A model generated the notes under the pieces. It made no database searches. It was given only the letters and a program-made list of their open reading frames with translations, and was not told the origin of the DNA. Of a stretch of DNA of 64,000 bases, positions 53,806 to 61,854 are shown one piece after another. The DNA lies in the NCBI RefSeq assembly GCF_009720625.1, contig NZ_CP046266.1:2861501-2925500 (forward strand). Reading direction: 5' to 3'. Every line of letters begins with the position of its first letter. The stretch's first letter is position 1. This DNA comes from Metabacillus sediminilitoris. GTDB lineage: Bacteria; Bacillota; Bacilli; Bacillales; Bacillaceae. A program made the translations under genes and the position numbers.

Positions 53806-55050
53806 TTATGCTAATTTCACGGATACAACATCGATTTTGACATCGGCGCTGCTGTTGTTTGCGATTGTTAATGTTGGACTTGCAACAGTAGCTTTAAAGT
53901 CAAAACTGTAGTAGGCATATTCAGCATCTACCATCCTTGCAGCTCGAAAATGTCGAGTGGTAATGCCAGTAATTCCGATATCAACTGTACCAGTAGTACC
54001 GCCACCACCAGTTTCAAAAGCGGCTTGGAATTGATAAATCTCACCAACCTGTAAAGGTAACAATTCCTGCGAGATATTCTCACCAGGATTAAGGAGTGCA
54101 TTATTATCTCCCAACAGTTGAGTGCCTCCAGTTTCGGTGGATCCAGTTCCTGACCAAAAAGGAGCTAAGGCCGTTGGGGTGGATTGTTCGAATCCGCCGT
54201 TTCGAACGTGATTTGGATTAGCTAATTTTACGGATACAACATCGATTTTGACATCTGCGCCTCCGATCGGACCGGTGTTGTTTGTGATTGTTAATGTTGC
54301 ACTTGGCACAGTAGCTGTGAAGTCAAAACTGTAGTAGGAATAATTTCCAGGATTTATGTTAGCTTGAAAATGTCGAGTTGTGATGCCAGTAATAGCGATA
54401 TCAATTGTACCTGCAGTAGCAGTAGTATCTAAAGCGACCTGAAATTGATAGATCTGACCAACCTGTAAAGGTAACAAAGCCTGTGAGATATTTTCACCGA
54501 CATTAAGCCGTACATTAGTATCTCCCAACAGTTGAGTGCCTCCAGTTTCGGTTGAACCAGTTCCCGACCAAAAAGGAGGCAAGGCTGGCGTGATAGATTG
54601 CTCGAATCCACTGTTACGAACGAGATTTGGATTAGTTAATTTTACGGATACAACATCGATAAACACATCGGCGTCGGTGTTGTTTGCGATTGTTAATGTT
54701 GCACTTGGCACAGTAGCTGTGAAGTCAAAATTGTAGTAGGAATATTCATTGCCGTCTTCTATATTAATTGCTTGAAAACGTCGAGCTGGCTGCCCAGTAA
54801 TTCCGATATCAAGTGTACCAGTAAGAGGGCTAATAATGCTAAAAGCGGCTTGGAATTGATAAATTTCACCAACCTGTAAAGGTAACAATTCCTGCGAGAT
54901 ATTCTCACCAGGATTAAGCCGTGCATTAGTATGTTCCAACAATTGAGTACCAGTTTCGGTTGAACCAGTTCCCGACCAAAAAGGAGGCAAGGCTGGTAGC
55001 GTGATAGATTGCTCAAATCCACCATTTCGAACACGATTTGGATTAGCCAT
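53806..55050 (-). CDS. NGGFE-repeat protein C (3 domains)
   Basis: A 414-residue protein of three about 138-residue copies (boundaries near 54632 and 54220) of the same domain as the two downstream paralogues. The consensus includes NPNxVRNxGFEQS, PPFWSGTGSTETGGTQLL, ENISQxLLPLQVG and IDVVSVKL. The first copy is the most divergent (shorter after GTGSTETG). No signal peptide is present. AAAGGAG stands before the ATG. The upstream DNA is shared with genes A and B (GATTGGACATACTGA and TTAGTTTAGAATC), so all three are probably expressed together in time. Confidence 0.8.
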   Translation of the reverse strand: MANPNRVRNGGFEQSITLPALPPFWSGTGSTETGTQLLEHTNARLNPGENISQELLPLQVGEIYQFQAAFSIISPLTGTLDIGITGQPARRFQAINIEDGNEYSYYNFDFTATVPSATLTIANNTDADVFIDVVSVKLTNPNLVRNSGFEQSITPALPPFWSGTGSTETGGTQLLGDTNVRLNVGENISQALLPLQVGQIYQFQVALDTTATAGTIDIAITGITTRHFQANINPGNYSYYSFDFTATVPSATLTITNNTGPIGGADVKIDVVSVKLANPNHVRNGGFEQSTPTALAPFWSGTGSTETGGTQLLGDNNALLNPGENISQELLPLQVGEIYQFQAAFETGGGGTTGTVDIGITGITTRHFRAARMVDAEYAYYSFDFKATVASPTLTIANNSSADVKIDVVSVKLA

Positions 55051-55167
55051 TTTTCATTCTCCTTTCTTTTAGTTTAGAATCAACATGAAAGACTAGAACT
55101 AATCTTTTATATTAGTAGTTTATTTTGCAAGTTAAAAGGTGATTGGACATACTGACAGTATCTACTT

Positions 55168-55217
55168 CAAATAAAGAAATGTATATTATATACAGACTCA
55201 GTTAACATAAAACCAAC
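55168..55217 (-). repeat. Duplicated upstream segment (copy ahead of gene C)
   Basis: Second copy of the segment at 53567-53616; about 44 of 50 bases agree by eye. It implies that the duplication unit included the promoter region. Confidence 0.6.
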
Positions 55218-55232
55218 TATAAGAAGTATGCA

Positions 55233-55270
55233 AAAAGGCCAAATCCTGATGGTTCAAGGGTTTGGCTTTT
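55233..55270. terminator. Terminator-like hairpin
   Basis: GCCAAATCC and GGGTTTGGC pair over nine positions (one G-U) between an A-run and TTTT, so it could act in either direction. It separates the repeat genes from the conjugation-gene remnant. Confidence 0.65.
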
Positions 55271-55463
55271 AGCCGATTTTATCGTTTATACATGATTTTA
55301 TACATCGTTGATTTATCAACGTTTCTGGCTTCTCAAGAATCCTGGCGACTGCATAAAAAAGTGGGGTTTTATGCAGCTTTTTTATGTGATCTAAAGACAT
55401 TTTATCAGTTAATCCTTCTGCTTTTTAAATGTACAACTTTCTTCGACATTAGCTCCGCCCACT

Positions 55464-56102
55464 TCAATTGTGGTTTGATTGATTTTCATCTAAAGTTGCT
55501 GTAAAGGCAAGGTCATTTAAGTTAAATGTATATACATTATCGGTATTTTCTTCATATTCTCCTGCATTTGTTCCTGCTCCATCTACCCATTGAACTGTTC
55601 CTTCTTTTGTAAATGTTACTTCTGCTTCCTCATCGCAAGATGATTCTTCAGCGAACACTCCAAGCGTTCTTCCTATCGCTACATTATCCGTTAAAATATC
55701 CATTACCGTTTCATCTTTACGCAGCATCACAAATTCATCGATGTATACCACGATGTAAGGTTTTTTATGTTCTTCTGGAAGGTCATCAATCTGACTTACC
55801 TCGAATATTTCCGTTAAATCGCTTCTTTCATCTAACTACCTTTTGATATGATGCAGCATTTCAGCAATATCCTTAACATTATTTAACACACACTTCACAT
55901 GTTCAACCTTCCTAATCCCCTAGTTAAACTCCAATTCGCTCGGTTTCTTAGTTAGGATCAAACTTGTAAGGTTTGAACGTAATTGTGTTGATTTACCGGA
56001 TCCTGTTTCCCCAGCTATAAGGATATATGATACATTCATAATTTCGTTTAAACACAATGTTAAGGAAGGACTGTCTATTAAAATATGACAGTCCTTTTTC
56101 AT
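55464..56102 (-). pseudogene. Decayed FtsK/ConQ-type conjugation ATPase fused to a foreign tail
   Basis: Read on the - strand the text gives the Walker A region VSYILIAGETGSGKSTQLRS, then stop, VEHVKCVLNNVKDIAEMLHH, a second stop, IDDLPEEHKKPYIVVYIDEF with the Walker B aspartate, and NVAIGRTLGVF. That order is the coupling ATPase of ICEBs1-like elements (ConQ, FtsK/SpoIIIE fold) with internal deletions and two in-frame stops. After GVF the frame changes into EESSCDEEAEVTFTKEGTVQ and an acidic tail ending NQSNHN, unlike FtsK. This suggests a deletion that joined two genes. It marks a former integrative conjugative element. Confidence 0.7.
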
Positions 56103-56158
56103 GTTTCGTAGCAGTTTCTTATAAAGAGCATGAATTGTTGTGCATATTAATAAAAATA

Positions 56159-56377
56159 TTATCTCTTTTTCTTTTTTGTTTCTTTTGACAGTGCTTGCTG
56201 TTTGACTACTTTTTCAAACATTACATATACATGGACATGGTTTCCTTCAACATTCTTTACACTTAAAACCTTACCTTTGCGGCCTTTAATTTTTATATTT
56301 TCATCAATTGAAGGTATTTGTTTTACCAGCTGACTTAATAATAAAGTTTTATCTTCAAAATAATGAATGACAACCAT
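56159..56377 (-). CDS. 72-residue basic protein of unknown function
   Basis: ATG at 56377 follows GGAGGAGATC by five bases; the longer frame to 56413 would include this RBS. The protein (VVIHYFEDKTLLLSQLVKQI, IKIKGRKGKVLSV, VHVYVMFEKVV) looks like a small beta-rich domain with a lysine-rich tail ending KKKKR, perhaps nucleic-acid binding. It lies next to the conjugation-gene remnant on the same strand, but the intact RBS and frame suggest it is functional. The family is not recognised. Confidence 0.55.
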   Translation of the reverse strand: MVVIHYFEDKTLLLSQLVKQIPSIDENIKIKGRKGKVLSVKNVEGNHVHVYVMFEKVVKQQALSKETKKKKR

Positions 56378-56808
56378 CTTTTGATCTCCTCCTTTTAAGG
56401 TGGTATTGATCACATCACAATGAGCTGATTTAGAAACTTTTTTTGAAAGTTCTTCATCTCTCTTTATAAATTATTTAGTAAAACATCGATTTAGACCGTT
56501 GGCATTATTTAAAGATGTTATTGATAAAAGGAAGTCATACAATCCTACAGATATAAGAAAGGAAGTATACATTAGATCAGTCAGTTAATTTTAGTTCATT
56601 GCTACCTTTTTATAGTCATATTTTTTCTATTAATCTTGATGATGATGAATAGCAGTTCTTCGAAATACAATGTTTTATATTAGTTGAACAGGGTATTGAT
56701 CATATAACGAGATTACGACATAAATAGGTGATATGTAATTAAGTAATCAAAATAGAAGAGAATGCAATAGAGTAAGTTCTTCAAAGAAAAGTATAGTTTT
56801 TATATGCT

Positions 56809-56832
56809 GGTTGGGGTATTAATACCCCAACC
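56809..56832. terminator. Perfect 24-bp palindrome, possible terminator or operator
   Basis: GGTTGGGGTATT and AATACCCCAACC are exact inverted repeats with no loop. The following AATTTTATGAAGATTTTT is only loosely T-rich. It stands about 110 bases before the membrane gene at 56946 and could be a terminator or a regulator site. Confidence 0.45.
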
Positions 56833-56880
56833 AATTTTATGAAGATTTTTCACTTTTTAGTAAACTATAAGGATGTAAAA

Positions 56881-56918
56881 TTTCCAAATGTAACTTTCCA
56901 AATGTAACTTTCCGAAAC
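56881..56918 (+). repeat. Tandem 14-bp direct repeat upstream of the TrkA-C gene
   Basis: TTTCCAAATGTAAC occurs twice in direct succession (56881-56894, 56895-56908) followed by the partial copy TTTCCGAAAC. It ends 27 bases before the start of the membrane gene, so it lies in the leader or promoter region. Confidence 0.6.
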
Positions 56919-56945
56919 AATTCAAATCTAAAATGAGGTGTAAAA

Positions 56946-57671
56946 ATGAATATATTATTTTTATTAATCTATTTCATCATCATCATAGCTGTAATTGAAA
57001 TCCATACTATTTTATTTTGGACAACTGGATTAAAGTTAGAGGTATCTAGATTCCAGGTAATCTCTATGATGACAGGCACTGGTTTTACGACAGGAGAATC
57101 TGAACTAATTTTAGGTCATCCAATTCGAAGGAAATTAGCCATTTTTCTTATTCTATTTGGAGCATTTTCACTTGCTGTTATTATTTCAACAATTAGTTCA
57201 TATTTATCAGATGATTTAAGAACAAAAGAAATTTTTTTCGTTGCGGGAGGATTATTACTTATTCTTGGTATCTTAAAACTATCTTTTATTCAGAATAAGT
57301 TATCTACATTATTTAACGAAAAAATGCGGAATAAAATTGAAGTAATTGATTTACCGATACGAGAGGTTTTTTTATTAGATGAGAATGATCATGTGTTAAA
57401 TCTCCATGTTTTTAAAGAGTCATATTTGCTAGATAAAACATTAAATCAAGCAATAAAAGGTCATGAAGAATTAGAATTTGTTATATTATTTATTAAAAGA
57501 GGTGATTTGATCATTAAAAAGCATGTTTATAATACAGAAATCCATGAAGGGGATCAAATTTTTATATTCGGTTCTAAAAAGATTATTGAGGAGAAATTTA
57601 AAAAAGATATCGAAGTCATGGAAGAGGAATTGAAAAATCATACACATGCCATGATTATGAATAATGGATAG
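56946..57671 (+). CDS. Membrane protein with a K+-filter-like loop and C-terminal TrkA-C domain
   Basis: A 241-residue protein. The N-terminal 105 residues have three transmembrane helices (about 3-20, 60-82, 92-108) and, between the first two, MMTGTGFTTGESELI, which looks like the pore loop of TrkH/KtrB potassium transporters. Residues about 125-215 form a TrkA-C (RCK_C) ligand-binding domain (VFKESYLLDKTLNQA, GDLIIKK, EGDQIFIFGS). The protein is far shorter than TrkH. It may be a regulator or channel of potassium flux. TGAGGTG is the RBS. Confidence 0.7.
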   Translation: MNILFLLIYFIIIIAVIEIHTILFWTTGLKLEVSRFQVISMMTGTGFTTGESELILGHPIRRKLAIFLILFGAFSLAVIISTISSYLSDDLRTKEIFFVAGGLLLILGILKLSFIQNKLSTLFNEKMRNKIEVIDLPIREVFLLDENDHVLNLHVFKESYLLDKTLNQAIKGHEELEFVILFIKRGDLIIKKHVYNTEIHEGDQIFIFGSKKIIEEKFKKDIEVMEEELKNHTHAMIMNNG

Positions 57672-57702
57672 AAAGTCAATGCCTGACTATATTTGTATAA
57701 AA

Positions 57703-57748
57703 TTAAAATAGACCACCTGTTCTTTCAATGGTTGGTCTATTTTAATTT
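57703..57748. terminator. Bidirectional terminator
   Basis: TTAAAATAGACCA and TGGTCTATTTTAA form a 13-bp stem; the gene pair on either side is convergent. Confidence 0.85.
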
Positions 57749-57772
57749 AAGTAGAAAGAAAGTTAATAGATT

Positions 57773-58630
57773 TTATTCCTCTTCAGTCACTTCATCATTT
57801 ATATTTTCTTTGAAGGCAATCGAGAAAAGCAGGGATACCAATATAGCTCCGCCAATTAAATTACCAATTGAAGCAGGGATGATATTTAATAAAATCAATT
57901 GTAGCCAACTAATGTTAAATCCTTCTAACAATGTGATGCTGAAATATCCCATATTAGCTACAGCATGTTGGAAATTACCTGCTTCAAAAATAATAACAGG
58001 AAGAAAAATCCCTAAAATTTTCCCAACAACATCCCTTGCAGCAGTGGCCAGAACAGCTGCCATTCCAATAAGCCAATTAGCTAAAATTCCTGAAAATAGG
58101 ACTTGAAACCAGCCCCATGTACCACGTTCTGTAAAGTGCATTTTTTTTTCTACAAATACAAGTAGACCCTCATAAAATTCTTTATCTAATGACCCAGAAA
58201 GATTTAATAAAAAACCAACAAAAATAGCCCCTAAAAAGTTTCCAAAATAACAAATCAATAGAAACTGAAATAGTTTTTTGCTTATATGATCCTTACTGTT
58301 AAATATGTAACTAGGCAGTAAAACATTTATTTCCGTAAATAAAATAGAACCTGAAAGGAAAATCATTGTATAGCCAATAGCAAAGCCAATTCCAGATAAA
58401 AGATTATAAATACCATCGTCTTTAACATTTATGGACAATAGCACTGAAGCAAGCGCACCAAAGGTGATAAACGCTCCTGCCAAAATAGAGAGTATAAATT
58501 GAGCTCGTCCAGTCATTTGCAGTGATTCTTTTCCTTTTAACATAAAGGATTCCATTATTTGTTCAGGAAAGTAATATTGTCTTTTTGGATAAAGACTATG
58601 TTTGTTATTTTGTTTGGTTTTTTTATTCAT
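57773..58630 (-). CDS. Formate/nitrite transporter family channel
   Basis: A 285-residue FNT-family protein with six transmembrane helices. Signature segments are ILAGAFITFGALAS, GSILFTEINVLLPSY, CYFGNFLGAIFVG, the filter region LIGMAAVLATAARDVVGK, and FQHAVANMGYF. It should move formate, nitrite or hydrosulfide anions across the membrane. Bacillus YrhG is a relative. AGGAG precedes the ATG. No formate or nitrite enzymes are adjacent. Confidence 0.88.
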   Translation of the reverse strand: MNKKTKQNNKHSLYPKRQYYFPEQIMESFMLKGKESLQMTGRAQFILSILAGAFITFGALASVLLSINVKDDGIYNLLSGIGFAIGYTMIFLSGSILFTEINVLLPSYIFNSKDHISKKLFQFLLICYFGNFLGAIFVGFLLNLSGSLDKEFYEGLLVFVEKKMHFTERGTWGWFQVLFSGILANWLIGMAAVLATAARDVVGKILGIFLPVIIFEAGNFQHAVANMGYFSITLLEGFNISWLQLILLNIIPASIGNLIGGAILVSLLFSIAFKENINDEVTEEE

Positions 58631-58832
58631 ATCATTCTCCTATGCTTTTTCTAATCAGTTTCCCGAGATCATAAATTTAAAACATACGGGTTTATAATTT
58701 ATGAAGAAGTTTTTAAGTGTTTTAGACACAAAATAGATATTTTCCTTTCGCAACCATTTTCATGGGATATAATCCTTACAAAAATAAAATTATAAAAATT
58801 GTAATTGATGTTGTAACAACATTACTGTATGG

Positions 58833-58871
58833 CACATAGTATAAACCATATAGTGTATGACATATAGTATT
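58833..58871 (+). promoter_or_regulatory. Three direct repeats with a 14-bp period before padR
   Basis: CACATAGTATA (58833), CATATAGTGTA (58847) and CATATAGTATT (58861) are spaced exactly 14 bp apart and end 18 bases before the padR ATG. Such an array is a good candidate for autoregulation by the PadR protein. Confidence 0.55.
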
Positions 58872-58889
58872 TGAAAACGAGGTGGGTGA

Positions 58890-59243
58890 ATGAGTACATT
58901 ACTGAATTCTTTAATAACAGAGCTTAGAAGAGGGACTTTGACATTGGCGGTATTAAGTCAATTACGTACTCCGCAGTATGGATATTCGCTAGTACAATTA
59001 TTGGAACAGTCAGGTATTACAATTGACCAAAGTACACTATATCCATTACTTCGCCGTTTAGAAAAACAGGAGCTTGTGACAAGTAGTTGGGATACTTCAG
59101 AGAGCAGACCACGTAAGTATTATGTTTTAAGTGAATATGGAGTAGAAATTTTTATACAGTTAAAAAAAGAATGGATCAAGAATTCTAAAGAACTATATGG
59201 GTTAATAAAAGAGGAGGAAGATGATGAAACAGAATTTGATTGA
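58890..59243 (+). CDS. PadR family transcriptional regulator
   Basis: A 117-residue PadR-type winged-helix regulator (about 12-90: RGTLTLAVLSQLRTPQYGYS, DQSTLYPLLRRLEKQELV, SRPRKYYVLSEYG) with a short C-terminal dimerisation helix. GAGGTGGGTG is the RBS. Its stop lies 22 bases inside the next gene, so the two are coupled. PadR proteins of this type repress the following membrane gene and themselves. Confidence 0.92.
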   Translation: MSTLLNSLITELRRGTLTLAVLSQLRTPQYGYSLVQLLEQSGITIDQSTLYPLLRRLEKQELVTSSWDTSESRPRKYYVLSEYGVEIFIQLKKEWIKNSKELYGLIKEEEDDETEFD

Positions 59244-60228
59244 GATTTATATCCAAGAAGTTACTCGAAGGCTGCCTGAAAAAAGCCGTGAGGACATTGG
59301 GCTTGAATTGCGGTCAACAATTGAGGATATGCTGCCTGATAATTACACAGAGGAAGATGTAAAATTATCGCTTGAAAAATTAGGTAACCCCGTAACATTA
59401 GCCAGTGGCTACCGAGACCAGCCATTGCACCTTATAGGTCCGCGTTATTATGATATCTATCTATCATTATTAAAAATGATCTTACCGATTGCAGGTGTTG
59501 TCGTGTTACTCTCAATGATCACAGAATATTTTATTGGATATAGTGGGCAAGAAGCAGTTCTCAATGTCGTTCTTGCCATAATGGGTGAAGGAATATGGGG
59601 ACTTCTAGAAGTTGGTTTTCAAGTTTTTTTCTGGTTAACGCTCGTTTTCGCCATTATTGAACGCACTGATAAAAGGAAAGATAATCAACCGTTAACAACA
59701 AGTTTTAATAAATGGACACCAGATGATTTAAAAAATATCACATATATTCCAAAGAAAAAAGCGATTACAAAATGCGAAGTATTTGGTAGTTTACTGTGGA
59801 CAGCTATTTGGGCAACTCTTTATTTTTATGCAAATCATCTTGTAGGTGTATATAAAGGAATTGGAAACGGATTAGATTTTATCATTCCAGCATTAAACCA
59901 AGAAGTGCTGTTTCGTTATTGGGTAATTGTTGTAATTGTCATAGGATTAGAAATAACATTAGCTATCTATAAATTCATTAAAGGACAGTGGACGAAAAAA
60001 GTTGCACTTTTTAATGCGGTTATCGAGGTTATCGCAACAATTGTAACCACCGTGATAGTAATTAATCCTGACTTGTTGCAGCAAGAATTTATATTATATA
60101 TGACTGATCTATTTAATTTAACAGCTGGTCAATTTCAAGCATGGTTAGTTGGTGGTATCATTCTCATTTTTGTCGTAACTGCTATAATAAATGTGTTAGA
60201 TGGTTTTCGAAAAGCTAGGCATCATTAA
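59221..60228 (+). CDS. HAAS-domain membrane protein (PadR partner)
   Basis: A 335-residue protein. The N-terminal HAAS domain (about 3-75: LIEIYIQEVTRRLPEKSRED, LEKLGNPVTLASGYRD) is followed by about seven transmembrane helices (the first near 88-110). HAAS proteins are usually found next to PadR regulators and are thought to sense envelope signals and pass them on to PadR. It starts at tandem ATGs behind GAGGAGGAAG, overlapping padR by 23 bases. Confidence 0.82.
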   Translation: MMKQNLIEIYIQEVTRRLPEKSREDIGLELRSTIEDMLPDNYTEEDVKLSLEKLGNPVTLASGYRDQPLHLIGPRYYDIYLSLLKMILPIAGVVVLLSMITEYFIGYSGQEAVLNVVLAIMGEGIWGLLEVGFQVFFWLTLVFAIIERTDKRKDNQPLTTSFNKWTPDDLKNITYIPKKKAITKCEVFGSLLWTAIWATLYFYANHLVGVYKGIGNGLDFIIPALNQEVLFRYWVIVVIVIGLEITLAIYKFIKGQWTKKVALFNAVIEVIATIVTTVIVINPDLLQQEFILYMTDLFNLTAGQFQAWLVGGIILIFVVTAIINVLDGFRKARHH

Positions 60229-60360
60229 TTGATATAATACTAATCTTTCTATTTAGTAGGCTAATTTATTTATTAAAACCCTTGATGTTATCTTCAGATT
60301 TTATCAGATGCGCAGGATCATAATCAGATTAAAACACATATAAAAAATAAAATAAGCAAA

Positions 60361-60402
60361 AGGGAGTGCTAATTCGCATAGTATAATAGCACTTCTTTTT
60401 TT
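60361..60402 (+). terminator. Terminator of the padR operon
   Basis: GGGAGTGCTA pairs with ATAGCACTTC (mismatch at the base) and runs into TTTTTTTT. Confidence 0.75.
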
Positions 60403-60527
60403 TGGAAAAAACAAATAACCATACTGATTATGGCATATTACAATTAATCAATTTTTAGCACATGCTATGAAAGCTGCGATTTAATTGAATATTTCTATAG
60501 TATCATCGACATGCGAGGTGTACTGCG

Positions 60528-61718
60528 ATGAAAAAAATATGGCTGTTAGGGTTTGGATTTTTCAGTATTAGTATCGGATGGGCTTTATATAATGGATTTG
60601 TGCCATTTTTTCTTAATCATTATCTTGCTAGTACGGCATTGATTGGATTTTTGATGACAATTGATAATTATTTCGCCCTCTTTTTACAACCATACATCGG
60701 ACAACGAAGTGATCGAACAAATACTCGATTCGGACGGCGGATGCCTTATTTGCTAATCGGCATGCCATTAGCTGCTTTATTCTTTGCCCTTATTCCATTC
60801 CATTTTAATTTAGTATCACTAATTATTTTTATGGTATGTATGAACTTATCAATGGCCATTTTCAGGTCGCCGACAATTGCATTAATGCCTGATATTACTC
60901 CAGAACCTGAACGTACAAAAGCAAATGGTGTGATTAACTTCATGGGTGGTTGTGGGGCAATTTTAGCATTTAGTGTAGGTTCTTTCCTATATGATATTGA
61001 AGAATTCTTACCGTTTTTAGCCGTTTCAGCGATTTTTTTAATTGCTTTATTGGTTGTTTTTAAAACTATTAACGAAAAAAGAGATACAATTTCAACGGCA
61101 ATGACAATGACTCCAAAAATTAATTACAAAAAAGAATTAAATTCACCAACAATTTATTTGTTAGCTGCAATCTTTTTTTGGTTTTTTGCGATTCAAGGGA
61201 TGGAGGCTTTATTTACGTTGTATGGTGTAAATGAGCTTGGCCTATCAAATAGTTCTTCCGCGTTTTCTTTAACATTTTTTTCTTTAAGTTTTGTCTTAAC
61301 CGCCATACCAAGCGGGATCCTTGGTGCAAGATTCGGAAAGAAAAAAATGATTCTAATTGGCATAATAGGTTTGGTTTTTATTTTTCTCCTTTTAAATTTA
61401 ATACAATCTGTCTATTTTTTAAGAGCTCTTTTATTAGTTGGCGGGATTTTTTGGGCTTGTATTAATATCAATGCATATCCTTTTATCGTTTCTACTGGAA
61501 CTGAACAAAGCTTTGGAACTAGAACAGGTCTATATTACTTGGTTTCATCTTTAGCAGCTATTATTTCACCACCATCTTTAGGTCTATTAATTGATTTATT
61601 TGGGTTTGGGATTTTATTTTATACAGCTGCAGGGAGTATGCTTCTTGCCTTAACATGTATGCTAAAGGTTACTATTTCTAAAAGCACTGAACAGGCTTCT
61701 TCTCCTGATAAATGGTAG
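60528..61718 (+). CDS. MFS transporter, SLC45-like
   Basis: A 396-residue permease with 12 transmembrane helices. After helix 2 the motif GQRSDRTNTRFGRRMPYLL matches the MFS/SLC45-type loop (sugar-cation symporters), and helix 4-5 has PDITPEPERTKANG. A second motif, GARFGKKKMIL, stands in the second half. It begins with GAGGTG at seven bases. It probably imports a sugar or glycoside; no catabolic gene is adjacent. Confidence 0.85.
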   Translation: MKKIWLLGFGFFSISIGWALYNGFVPFFLNHYLASTALIGFLMTIDNYFALFLQPYIGQRSDRTNTRFGRRMPYLLIGMPLAALFFALIPFHFNLVSLIIFMVCMNLSMAIFRSPTIALMPDITPEPERTKANGVINFMGGCGAILAFSVGSFLYDIEEFLPFLAVSAIFLIALLVVFKTINEKRDTISTAMTMTPKINYKKELNSPTIYLLAAIFFWFFAIQGMEALFTLYGVNELGLSNSSSAFSLTFFSLSFVLTAIPSGILGARFGKKKMILIGIIGLVFIFLLLNLIQSVYFLRALLLVGGIFWACININAYPFIVSTGTEQSFGTRTGLYYLVSSLAAIISPPSLGLLIDLFGFGILFYTAAGSMLLALTCMLKVTISKSTEQASSPDKW

Positions 61719-61854
61719 CCTTGCTTATAACGGGTATAAGTTAGATAAAGGCATTGTCAAATCTAAATATTTTTTTATGAGATAATATCAGTATAGAATT
61801 AAAACAATAAAACGAATTTACTATGTTTAATTTCAGGAAGGTGTTTGTAGGATT

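Noticed and set aside
52113..55050. Tandem repeats in the repeat-protein genes as a CRISPR array
   Set aside because: The repeat unit is about 410 bp, fully coding and without spacers or cas genes.
55269..55400. 43-codon - strand frame (AVARILEKPETLINQ) beyond the ConQ-like remnant
   Set aside because: It has a plausible look but only a distant AAGGA and no known relative, so I do not call it.
55262..55504. 80-codon + strand frame near the conjugation remnant
   Set aside because: It overlaps a terminator hairpin at its start, lacks an RBS, and the opposite strand gives the better reading (pseudogene).
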